Of a stretch of DNA of 13,240 nucleotides, positions 1-6,370 are shown in pieces (positions within the stretch are counted from its first letter, which is position 1; every line of letters starts with the position of its first letter). A program made the position numbers and the translations under genes. Source of the stretch: Lachnospiraceae bacterium (GTDB lineage Bacteria > Bacillota > Clostridia > Lachnospirales > Lachnospiraceae); the NCBI GenBank assembly GCA_003535955.1, contig DPZM01000229.1, positions 1 through 13,240 on the forward strand, written 5' to 3'. The notes beneath the pieces are model-generated. The model saw only the letters and a program-made list of their open reading frames with translations. It had not been told where the DNA came from and did not search any database.

Positions 1-1159
1 TCTCGGTCTCTGTAGCGGCACCTACGCGGATAACTGCTACGCCGCCCGATAACTTGGCAAGCCTCTCCTGGAGCTTCTCACGGTCAAAGTCAGATGTTGT
101 CTGCTCGATCTGGAGCTTGATCTGACCGATACGGGCCTGGATATCCTTCTTCTTGCCTTCACCGTCAACGATGATGGTATTCTCCTTCTGAACCTTAACT
201 GACTTAGCCCTACCAAGCTGGTCAAGTGTTGTCTCCTTAAGGTCAAGACCAAGATCATCAGATATTACCTGGCCGCCTGTAAGGATCGCGATATCTTCAA
301 GCATTGCCTTCCTTCTGTCACCGTAGCCGGGTGCCTTGACACCTACTACCTGGAAGGTTCCCCTGAGCTTATTAACGATAAGTGTTGTAAGAGCTTCACC
401 CTCGATATCCTCAGCGATTATAAGGAGCTTGCTGCCTGACTGAACGATCTGCTCAAGTAAGGGCAGGATATCCTGGATGTTTGATATCTTCTTGTCTGTG
501 ATAAGGATGTAAGGATTCTCGAGGTTGGCTTCCATCTTATCCATATCTGTTGCCATGTAAGCCGAGATGTAACCACGGTCGAACTGCATACCTTCAACGA
601 GGTCAAGCTCTGTGAGCATTGTCTTTGATTCCTCGATCGTGATAACGCCATCGTTGCTTACCTTCTCCATAGCGTCGGCAACCATGTTGCCTACTTCATC
701 ATCACCGGCTGAAATAGCGGCAACCCTTGCAATATGCTCCTTACCCTTGATCTTAGATGACATCTTGGCAATAGCATCAACTGCTTCCTGTGTAGCCTTC
801 TTCATACCCTTTCTCATGATGATGGGGTTAGCGCCTGCTGCTAAGTTCTTCATACCTTCATCGATCATTGCCTGTGCAAGAACGGTAGCTGTTGTTGTAC
901 CGTCACCTGCCGCATCATTGGTCTTGGTAGCTACTTCCTTAACGAGCTGTGCACCCATGTTCTCGAAAGCATCCTCTAGCTCTATCTCCTTGGCGATGGT
1001 AACACCGTCGTTGGTGATAAGGGGTGCGCCGTAGGACTTGTCAAGCACTACGTTCCTTCCCTTGGGACCAAGTGTTACGCGAACTGTATTCGCAAGCTTG
1101 TCAACGCCTGCTACCAAGGCCTCACGGGCCTCTGCACCGTATTTAATCTCTTTAGCCAT
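1..1159 (-). CDS. groEL: Chaperonin GroEL (60 kDa subunit), 3' end missing at window edge
   Basis: GroEL forms the double-ring ATP-driven folding chamber in the cytoplasm and works with the GroES lid. The visible 386 residues align without gaps of note to the first part of the roughly 540-residue family. They include TLGPKGRNVVLD near residues 29-40, the nucleotide-binding GDGTTT at 85-90 (Asp86 corresponds to E. coli Asp87), the apical domain with EGMQFDRGY near 189-197, and GGVAVIRVGAATE near 372-384. The frame stays open to base 1. The catalytic Asp equivalent to E. coli Asp398 would lie about 12 residues past the edge, so it cannot be checked. The ATG at 1157-1159 has an AGGAGG site at 1168-1173. 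The gene is second in the CIRCE-controlled groES-groEL operon. Nothing suggests a pseudogene. The identification is secure. Confidence 0.98.
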   Translation of the reverse strand, partial: MAKEIKYGAEAREALVAGVDKLANTVRVTLGPKGRNVVLDKSYGAPLITNDGVTIAKEIELEDAFENMGAQLVKEVATKTNDAAGDGTTTATVLAQAMIDEGMKNLAAGANPIIMRKGMKKATQEAVDAIAKMSSKIKGKEHIARVAAISAGDDEVGNMVADAMEKVSNDGVITIEESKTMLTELDLVEGMQFDRGYISAYMATDMDKMEANLENPYILITDKKISNIQDILPLLEQIVQSGSKLLIIAEDIEGEALTTLIVNKLRGTFQVVGVKAPGYGDRRKAMLEDIAILTGGQVISDDLGLDLKETTLDQLGRAKSVKVQKENTIIVDGEGKKKDIQARIGQIKLQIEQTTSDFDREKLQERLAKLSGGVAVIRVGAATETE

Positions 1160-1190
1160 TTTGTTTTCCTCCTAATACTGATTTCTATTT

Positions 1191-1243
1191 CACCTCATCA
1201 GTCACCTGCGGTGACAGCTTCCCCTCAAGGGGAAGCCAAGGTT
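1191..1243 (-). repeat. Palindromic REP/MITE-like element between groES and groEL
   Basis: Two perfect inverted repeats sit side by side: an 8-bp stem with arms GCTTCCCC (1217-1224) and GGGGAAGC (1229-1236) around a 4-nt loop, and a 6-bp stem with arms GTCACC (1201-1206) and GGTGAC (1210-1215) around 3 nt. The flanks CACCTCATCA and CCAAGG belong to a layout I remember from dispersed repeats in gut Clostridia. That resemblance is from memory and has not been searched. In the groES-groEL mRNA the element would fold into two hairpins about 30 nt upstream of the groEL ribosome binding site. There is no T-run behind the hairpins, so they do not look like a terminator. They could affect RNA stability or relative GroEL output. 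Confidence 0.65.
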
Positions 1244-1267
1244 ACTAAGCTTCTGCTAATTTCTGAC

Positions 1268-1552
1268 TTACTTAACGATAGCAAGAATGTCGCTCTGCTT
1301 TACGATGATGAACTCTTCATCACCAAGCTTGACATCGGTACCTGCATACTTACTGTAGATGACCTGCTCACCCTTCTTAACTTCCATCTTGACTTCCTTA
1401 CCGTCAACCACACCGCCGGGTCCAACTGCGATAACCTCAGCCTGCTGGGGCTTCTCCTTGCTCTGACCGGGTAATACGATTCCGGATTTGGTTGTCTCTT
1501 CAGCTTCAAGCTGTTTAAGAACTACTCTGTCGCCTAAAGGTACTAACTTCAT
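1268..1552 (-). CDS. groES: Co-chaperonin GroES (10 kDa subunit)
   Basis: GroES is the seven-membered lid of the GroEL chamber. The 94-residue protein has the normal family length. It starts with the typical LVPLGDRVVLKQLEAEE region, has the mobile loop with the GIVLPG motif around residues 24-29 that docks on GroEL, the GPGG turn near 44-47, and ends with the standard SDILAIV tail. The ATG at 1550-1552 is preceded by a strong AGGAGG at 1562-1567, and the frame closes with TAA. It is the first gene of the operon, directly behind the promoter and CIRCE operator, with groEL 108 nt downstream. That gap is occupied by a palindromic repeat. The identification is secure. Confidence 0.98.
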   Translation of the reverse strand: MKLVPLGDRVVLKQLEAEETTKSGIVLPGQSKEKPQQAEVIAVGPGGVVDGKEVKMEVKKGEQVIYSKYAGTDVKLGDEEFIIVKQSDILAIVK

Positions 1553-1601
1553 TATGATTCGCCTCCTATTTATATTTTTATATTTTATTTTTGATTATTT
1601 G

Positions 1602-1628
1602 TTAGCACTCCATTCATTTGAGTGCTAA
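1602..1628 (-). promoter_or_regulatory. CIRCE operator (HrcA binding site)
   Basis: A perfect inverted repeat has arms TTAGCACTC (1602-1610) and GAGTGCTAA (1620-1628) around a 9-nt spacer, identical to the CIRCE consensus. It lies just downstream of the predicted -10 box and upstream of the groES ribosome binding site. In other Firmicutes the HrcA repressor binds here and is released on heat shock. hrcA itself is not in the window. Confidence 0.97.
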
Positions 1629-1638
1629 CACAAGTATT

Positions 1639-1667
1639 ATAATATCCCTTCATTGAAATATTGTCAA
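1639..1667 (-). promoter_or_regulatory. Sigma-A-type promoter of groES-groEL
   Basis: On the minus strand TTGACA (1662-1667) is a perfect -35 box. TATTAT (1639-1644) is a near-perfect -10 box with the ideal 17-nt spacing. An overlapping TATAAT at 1636-1641 would have a less favourable 20-nt spacing. Transcription would begin near 1630-1632, placing CIRCE at the very start of the transcript, as is usual for class I heat-shock genes. The -35 box lies only 12 nt beyond the stop codon of the preceding glycosyltransferase gene. Confidence 0.9.
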
Positions 1668-1679
1668 CATGAAATTTTA

Positions 1680-2483
1680 TCACTCATCCTTTTTCGGGTC
1701 ATAAGCTCCGCACAGGTTTTTAAAAAGGATCCTCATCAGCCCGGCGTTTCCCTTAACAGGACTTATCTTTGTGGGAGTTTTCCCGGAATCCGGATAGGCT
1801 CTGGTAACAGGTATCTCACAGGCCTTCATTCCCAGCCGGGTTGCGCGGACCGACAGATAGGCCAGGAGTTCATATGTCATAAATATATCTCTCAGTGGTT
1901 TTACCCGCTCATCGGTAAGATATCTCCTCGAGTAGGCCCTGTACGCATTAGTGGTATCGGTAAACCTATGATGTGCTGTAGCAGATATGATGGGGGCATG
2001 AATGAGCCTGACTGCGACCGTTCTGATAAAAGGCGTGTTGATCGCCCGTCCGCCCTTTATAAACCTCGATCCCTGAACAAGATCATAGCCCTCTTCAAGC
2101 TTCTTTATAAATTTATGGACATCCTCTATGCTGTCCTTATTATTACCGTCAATCGTAATGATCCCTTCATATCCCCGTTCAAGCGCCCACCATATCCCCA
2201 TTCTGAGCTGGGCCCCCTGTTTCCCCGTATCTTTTTTGATAAGAAGTGTATTCACCTTAAGGGATCGCAGTATTTCCTCATCCGTGCACCCGTCGCTTGA
2301 CCCTCCGTCACAGATCACAATATCGGCATGATCCTGGACGCCATGTTCACACGCCCTCTTAAGCTCCTTATGTATCCTCTCCCCTTCATTTATTATAGGT
2401 ATAAGAACACAATAGTCACTCGTTCTGCCATTGTATTCAAAACACTCAAACTCAGGTACACCCTCTTGTTTTCTGTACAGCAT
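1680..2483 (-). CDS. Family 2 glycosyltransferase, soluble, last gene of the glycan run
   Basis: This is a 267-residue GT-A fold enzyme of family GT2, expected to transfer a sugar from a nucleotide donor on the cytoplasmic side of the membrane. VLIPIINEGERI (about 26-37) opens the Rossmann-like fold, CDGGSSDG (58-65) is the donor-binding motif, TIDGNNKD (110-117) carries the metal-binding acidic residues, and VQGSRF (136-141) follows as in DPM1-like enzymes. The stretch DTTNAYRAYSRRYL near 176-189 probably forms the acceptor side. No membrane helix is visible. The start at 2483 has GGGA about 6 nt upstream. It follows the isomerase gene after 44 nt and ends 12 nt before the groES promoter, with no terminator seen. 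Donor and acceptor are unknown. The fold is certain; the role in glycan assembly is inferred from its neighbours. Confidence 0.9.
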   Translation of the reverse strand: MLYRKQEGVPEFECFEYNGRTSDYCVLIPIINEGERIHKELKRACEHGVQDHADIVICDGGSSDGCTDEEILRSLKVNTLLIKKDTGKQGAQLRMGIWWALERGYEGIITIDGNNKDSIEDVHKFIKKLEEGYDLVQGSRFIKGGRAINTPFIRTVAVRLIHAPIISATAHHRFTDTTNAYRAYSRRYLTDERVKPLRDIFMTYELLAYLSVRATRLGMKACEIPVTRAYPDSGKTPTKISPVKGNAGLMRILFKNLCGAYDPKKDE

Positions 2484-2527
2484 TACTGTCCCTGCTTTCC
2501 GGCTTACGCATATATCCCCGAATGATC

Positions 2528-3319
2528 TCAGCTGATGAGCGAGTCAAGATATATCATCGTATTCTCAATCTTCTTAAGATCATCCTGTTTTCCCATCTCT
2601 ATTGATACGTATCTATCATAACCGCATTCCTTAAGGAACCCGAAAAGATCCTTATGCAGCTCCCTTTTCTCTATAGTCTTCAGACCCGGTTCACTTATAT
2701 GGACATGATTGATAAGATGCCCCCTGCCCTCAAGAACCGATACCTGCTCACCATTCTCTATCATGGTCCCTGTATCCAGGTTTAACATAAAACCTGCCGA
2801 TCCCACTTCTTCTATAAGATCAAGGGCGCCAACTGTATCGTTTATATAATTCGTATTGTAGATAGGAGGATTGGCTTCCATGGCCAGTACCGTCTTATGT
2901 TCCTTAGCATACTCACCCAATTCCCTGAAGAAGGAAACCGCACTGCCTGAATCCGCACCGTCCGGCACATTCCTGTTTCTCGGGCATCCGAATACAAGAT
3001 TTCTACAGCCTATAGCTTCGGCAAAGTCAATCGCCTTCATGGTATAGTCAGTGAGTATCCTCCGTTCCTCATCACTTCCGAACAGGGCTTCCTTCCTGCC
3101 ATACCATATGGACTGCATGGACGGGACCGACAGACCGTATTCCTTTTTCAAATTTCCGGCCCACTCTCCGGCTTCCTTAAGCCGGTCATACGGGGTCTTA
3201 GGAAATATTCTTGTCGGAGCTATCTCCAGTCCGCTGTATGACAGTTCCTTCATCATCCCGCATACTTCCCTATTATGTGAAGCATCCCAGGCTATGTTTG
3301 AGATTGACAGTCTTATCAT
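2528..3319 (-). CDS. TIM-barrel sugar phosphate isomerase/epimerase-like protein
   Basis: The 263-residue protein belongs to the AP-endonuclease-2-like TIM-barrel superfamily, whose members isomerise or epimerise sugars, cyclitols or their phosphates using a divalent metal. The four expected metal ligands are visible on successive strands: Glu148 in AMEAN, Asp182 in NLDTG, His207 in HVHIS and Glu241 in SIEMG. The N-terminus (RLSISNIAWD, then YSGLEIAPTRIF) is typical of strand 1 and 2. The ATG at 3319 is chosen because AAAGGA (3327-3332) lies 7 nt upstream and the protein then begins directly at strand 1. A longer in-frame start at 3469 would add 50 uncharacteristic residues inside the neighbouring gene. 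It lies 13 nt behind the SDR gene. The substrate is unknown; sugar precursor synthesis is inferred from context. Confidence 0.88.
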   Translation of the reverse strand: MIRLSISNIAWDASHNREVCGMMKELSYSGLEIAPTRIFPKTPYDRLKEAGEWAGNLKKEYGLSVPSMQSIWYGRKEALFGSDEERRILTDYTMKAIDFAEAIGCRNLVFGCPRNRNVPDGADSGSAVSFFRELGEYAKEHKTVLAMEANPPIYNTNYINDTVGALDLIEEVGSAGFMLNLDTGTMIENGEQVSVLEGRGHLINHVHISEPGLKTIEKRELHKDLFGFLKECGYDRYVSIEMGKQDDLKKIENTMIYLDSLIS

Positions 3320-3332
3320 ACGATCATCCTTT

Positions 3333-4256
3333 TCACTGCAATGACTGCGTAAAGTCATGTATCCTCCTGAGAACTTCCCGCTTCCCCATGATGTATCCGT
3401 CATGTCCGCCGAAAACTCTGTCATGGATGGTCCTGTAGTCATAAAAGGCAGGCTTGCCCGGAAGTTCATTTACAAACTCAGCACCGGTAAGATATTCATA
3501 TATTTCTGCGGCCGATACCGGTTCCGTTGCCGGATGCCAGAGCCTTATATCATCCTGCAGGGCTGTATTGATATCGTCCCACAGCCCCGACAGATCATAA
3601 AACTGATACACCGATCTGCTGTCCGTAAAGTTAAGGGCCGAAAAGCCCAAAGCCCTGAACCTGTCCTTAAGTTCTTCCCTGTCCTTACTGTCTGCATTGA
3701 CCTTATAGAAACCGTTATCCTGTTTTATGTAATAGTTCTTAAGGGCTTCATCCCTTAAAGACAGTTCATTGAACTTGTCTTCCCTTAGCATAAAAGGAAT
3801 GACATTTATAATATCATATATTAAATTCTTCCTGATATTGATGCCAAAAAGACCCGGAAGCCTTATTATAAGAGCATCTTCATACCTATCCCTTACCCAC
3901 TCCTCGAGCCTGTACCTGTTAAGGCCATAGGGATGAAGGTCTTTTGTGTCAACATCCGTCGTCTCATCAACGCCCGCCGGATTCTTAAAAACATCGATCG
4001 TTGATATAAGGACCAGCTTGCGCGGTCTTATCCTTTCGATGTTTTCTTCAGCTTTAAGGATAAGGTCATAATCCTTATCCGGAGCGTTGTTTGCAAGATA
4101 TTTCTCAGCCCTTAACCCCGCATATATCAGAAGGTCCGGAGCCGTATTGTATGCTTCCTCTATGTTTTTTGAATTATACAGGGCCCCTATACTTTCACCG
4201 GCTGCCCGGCAAATATTGCTTCCCACAAAACCCGTATATCCTACCAGTGCATTCAT
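3333..4256 (-). CDS. NAD-dependent epimerase/dehydratase-like SDR protein
   Basis: This 307-residue protein is an extended short-chain dehydrogenase/reductase, the family that reshapes nucleotide-linked sugars. GYTGFVG (6-12) is the GxxGxxG dinucleotide-binding loop, STID (85-88) supplies the catalytic Ser/Thr, and IRLPGLFG (131-138) is the usual post-active-site strand. The normal YxxxK reads Tyr110-GLN-Arg114, with arginine in place of lysine. The ATG at 4256 is preferred because GGAGA at 4261-4265 gives good spacing and the Rossmann strand then starts at once. A GTG at 4271 would overlap the upstream stop by 4 nt but has only a weak ribosome site. The stop lies 13 nt before the isomerase gene. 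It probably works with that isomerase and the FAD enzyme on one sugar. The substrate is unknown, and a reduced or altered activity is possible. Confidence 0.85.
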   Translation of the reverse strand: MNALVGYTGFVGSNICRAAGESIGALYNSKNIEEAYNTAPDLLIYAGLRAEKYLANNAPDKDYDLILKAEENIERIRPRKLVLISTIDVFKNPAGVDETTDVDTKDLHPYGLNRYRLEEWVRDRYEDALIIRLPGLFGINIRKNLIYDIINVIPFMLREDKFNELSLRDEALKNYYIKQDNGFYKVNADSKDREELKDRFRALGFSALNFTDSRSVYQFYDLSGLWDDINTALQDDIRLWHPATEPVSAAEIYEYLTGAEFVNELPGKPAFYDYRTIHDRVFGGHDGYIMGKREVLRRIHDFTQSLQ

Positions 4257-4267
4257 GTTTTCTCCGA

Positions 4268-5221
4268 TCACGTTATCTTCTCTATGCTCTCATAACTGTA
4301 GCTCTTGCGTTTAAATATAAGATTAACAAGCAGTTGCAGGTATTTTATGATTATGGTAAGTATCCCGAAAAGTCCGAAGAATGAAACGGACAGAAAGAGG
4401 ATCGTTGTTGTCCAGCCGGCTACCGGGTGTTTAAGCAGATATATGACAACCGAATAGATGAGCATAAAAAGGGACATGAACATCATAAATACCGTCATCG
4501 CCTTACCAAACCTGTATCCCATATTCGTAAAGAGGATCAGAACGTCAAGGGCCAGATCCGAGCGGTACTTCGACTCCCTTTTATCCTTCATTACCCCGGC
4601 CCCGTCAACGACCCTGTATTTGATATTATCCGCCTTAAGACCGCTGTTTGCGTATACGGCCTTCCTGTAAGGTATGGTCTTGTTTACGGTCTTTATTCGG
4701 TTTATCACGCGTCTGCTGAGTATCCTGAAGCTTTCGGTCATCATTCCGTATGACCCATCCGTCAGCGCGTCGAAAAGATGATAAAAGAGACCCGATGATA
4801 CCTTCTGCTTCATATCCGGCGAAGCACTCACTATATCATAGCCTGTAAGAGATTGCCTGTAGACCTGCATGATCACTTCGGGGTCAAAATCCGATACAGG
4901 TTTATCAAACTCAAATACAAAATCACCTATAGCAAGATCCATGCCCGCATTCATTGCGGCTTCAAGGCCGTGAAAACTGCTTAAGTTTACAAGGCTTATA
5001 CCTGTTGTCCCTGCAATACTTCCCGTTTTCCTGATAAGTTCGACGCTTCCGTCATCCGAATGATCGTTTACACATATGATCTCCGAATTCTCGAAATTAT
5101 CTTCCATGACCTTTATGATCATGGACAGGAAAGAACCTATAAATGCTTCCGCATTATGAACATATATTATGCATGAGACAAAATTCTTTTCCTTATTTAT
5201 CATGGCATCCGCACCTGTCAT
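4268..5221 (-). CDS. Family 2 glycosyltransferase with two C-terminal membrane helices
   Basis: This 317-residue protein has an N-terminal GT2 catalytic domain and a C-terminal hairpin of two membrane helices (about 239-263 and 270-297), the layout of ArnC/GtrB/CsbB-type enzymes that attach a sugar to polyprenyl phosphate. FVSCIIYVHNAEAFI (14-28) starts the fold and VNDHSDDGS (51-59) is the donor-binding motif. The acidic motif that normally reads DxD is EFD at 104-106, followed by KPVSDFDPE instead of the usual short LQDPPE-like stretch, so it is a divergent member. The ATG at 5221 directly follows the TAA of the FAD gene and has GAGGTG at 5228-5233, which supports this start over Met7. Making a polyprenyl-phosphate sugar for the DUF2142 protein is an inference. 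Confidence 0.88.
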   Translation of the reverse strand: MTGADAMINKEKNFVSCIIYVHNAEAFIGSFLSMIIKVMEDNFENSEIICVNDHSDDGSVELIRKTGSIAGTTGISLVNLSSFHGLEAAMNAGMDLAIGDFVFEFDKPVSDFDPEVIMQVYRQSLTGYDIVSASPDMKQKVSSGLFYHLFDALTDGSYGMMTESFRILSRRVINRIKTVNKTIPYRKAVYANSGLKADNIKYRVVDGAGVMKDKRESKYRSDLALDVLILFTNMGYRFGKAMTVFMMFMSLFMLIYSVVIYLLKHPVAGWTTTILFLSVSFFGLFGILTIIIKYLQLLVNLIFKRKSYSYESIEKIT

Positions 5222-6370
5222 TTACAGCACCTCATCCAAATCGTATACCGTGTTGATCTTACCCGAAAGCACACCGATGAAAACCGGTTTATCGGAAAAC
5301 TTCCTTATCAGGGTCGGCCTGGAATCATCTATCTCCGAACTTAAGAGTATCGGTTTCATAGAAAAGAGTGACTTTTTATATTCAAATCCGTATTCATCGC
5401 GCATATATTTTAAAACCAGCCCGCTCATGTACGGATATGCAGTTGCCGGTTTAGCCGGACAGTCATTACAGTTATACAGTCTTTCCTGTGAACATGCGCC
5501 GTTGCTGTCCTTCTGGCAGGTGAACTTCGGTACATCATCAAAGCTTACCTTATGCGGTGTAAAGGTTACCGAGGTAAGGGAATGATCCTGCGTCATTCCA
5601 AAGGGCATTATCGAAAAGAAGGGGCCGTCCATAACCGTAAATCCGATGTTCTTAAGCCTGTCATTTACATTACAGAGGATGATCTCGCACAGCTCGTATT
5701 TTATCTTGAATTCCTCAAAACCCGCAAGCTTAAGTATCTGGTTTATCCCCGCATAGGTTGAATTAAGCACAAACCCGGAACAAAACTCCTCTCCCCTCTC
5801 ATCACGGATCACATATTCATCCCTACACCTGTCTATCGCCTTTATCCTTATCCCGTATTTTATCGTAAGCTGTTTATCGTATTTCTTAAGCTCTTCAAGA
5901 AAGTGATCCCTCAATATAAAAGCATCATAAGTATATTCCCTTGTCCTGAAGGCTCCGTCACACATCCCCGGTTTAAAGTAATTGTCGGGATTAAGCTCCT
6001 CACAGGGTATGCCGGCGGCCAGGCAGAAGTCCTTAAACTGGCTCCCGTCAGTCCAGGAATACTGGCTTGAAGTTGCATATATCTGGTCGAATTCCCTGTT
6101 AATGCAAAAGTCGTAATCCCTGCAGAACCTCTCAAAATAATGCGCCGATCTTAAGGCCGTCGATATGGATCTTGGATAGTGATATCCCTGATGCACCCGC
6201 GCCTGGTTGATATATGTCGCCCTCTTAAAGGGGGCATCATCACACTCAAGCACCAGAACCCTCAGGCCCTTTTTCAGGCTGTAAAGAGCCGAATACAATC
6301 CGTAAAGACCCGCTCCTATTATAATCCTGTCATATCTTTCCATGCCCGGTTCCAATCCCCCTATGATCAT
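5222..6370 (-). CDS. FAD-dependent oxidoreductase (DAO-like) with a four-cysteine insertion
   Basis: This is a 382-residue flavoprotein of the two-dinucleotide-binding-domain superfamily. RIIIGAGLYGLYSA (15-28) contains the GxGxxG loop, LVLECDD (39-45) ends with the acid that binds the ribose, INQARVHQGYHYPRS (54-68) matches the FAD-contact region, and GVLSGKINTVYD (366-377) is the C-terminal FAD motif. Such genes occur in surface-polysaccharide clusters with unknown substrates. Between about 284 and 305 four cysteines (285, 293, 301, 304) are spaced C-x7-C-x7-C-x2-C, possibly a metal site. The ATG at 6370 overlaps the upstream stop as ATGA but has no ribosome site. An ATG at 6343 (Met10) puts the FAD loop at the usual distance from the N-terminus and has a modest GGA site, so the true start may be either. 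The coding call is firm; the substrate is unknown. Confidence 0.87.
   Translation of the reverse strand: MIIGGLEPGMERYDRIIIGAGLYGLYSALYSLKKGLRVLVLECDDAPFKRATYINQARVHQGYHYPRSISTALRSAHYFERFCRDYDFCINREFDQIYATSSQYSWTDGSQFKDFCLAAGIPCEELNPDNYFKPGMCDGAFRTREYTYDAFILRDHFLEELKKYDKQLTIKYGIRIKAIDRCRDEYVIRDERGEEFCSGFVLNSTYAGINQILKLAGFEEFKIKYELCEIILCNVNDRLKNIGFTVMDGPFFSIMPFGMTQDHSLTSVTFTPHKVSFDDVPKFTCQKDSNGACSQERLYNCNDCPAKPATAYPYMSGLVLKYMRDEYGFEYKKSLFSMKPILLSSEIDDSRPTLIRKFSDKPVFIGVLSGKINTVYDLDEVL

Noticed and set aside
612..1034. Plus-strand open frame of 140 codons
   Set aside because: It is antisense to groEL, whose minus-strand frame matches the GroEL family over its whole length.
1653..2300. Plus-strand open frame of 215 codons
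   Set aside because: It runs opposite the GT2 gene, overlaps the groES promoter, and its translation has no recognisable domain or membrane pattern; the minus-strand frame carries clear GT2 motifs.
3320..3469. N-terminal extension of the isomerase to an ATG at 3469
   Set aside because: It would overlap the SDR gene by more than 130 nt, adds 50 residues unlike the family, and the ATG at 3319 has a good AAAGGA site.
4257..4271. GTG start for the SDR gene, overlapping the upstream stop as GTGA
   Set aside because: It has a weaker ribosome site than the ATG at 4256, which has GGAGA at ideal distance and begins directly at the Rossmann strand.
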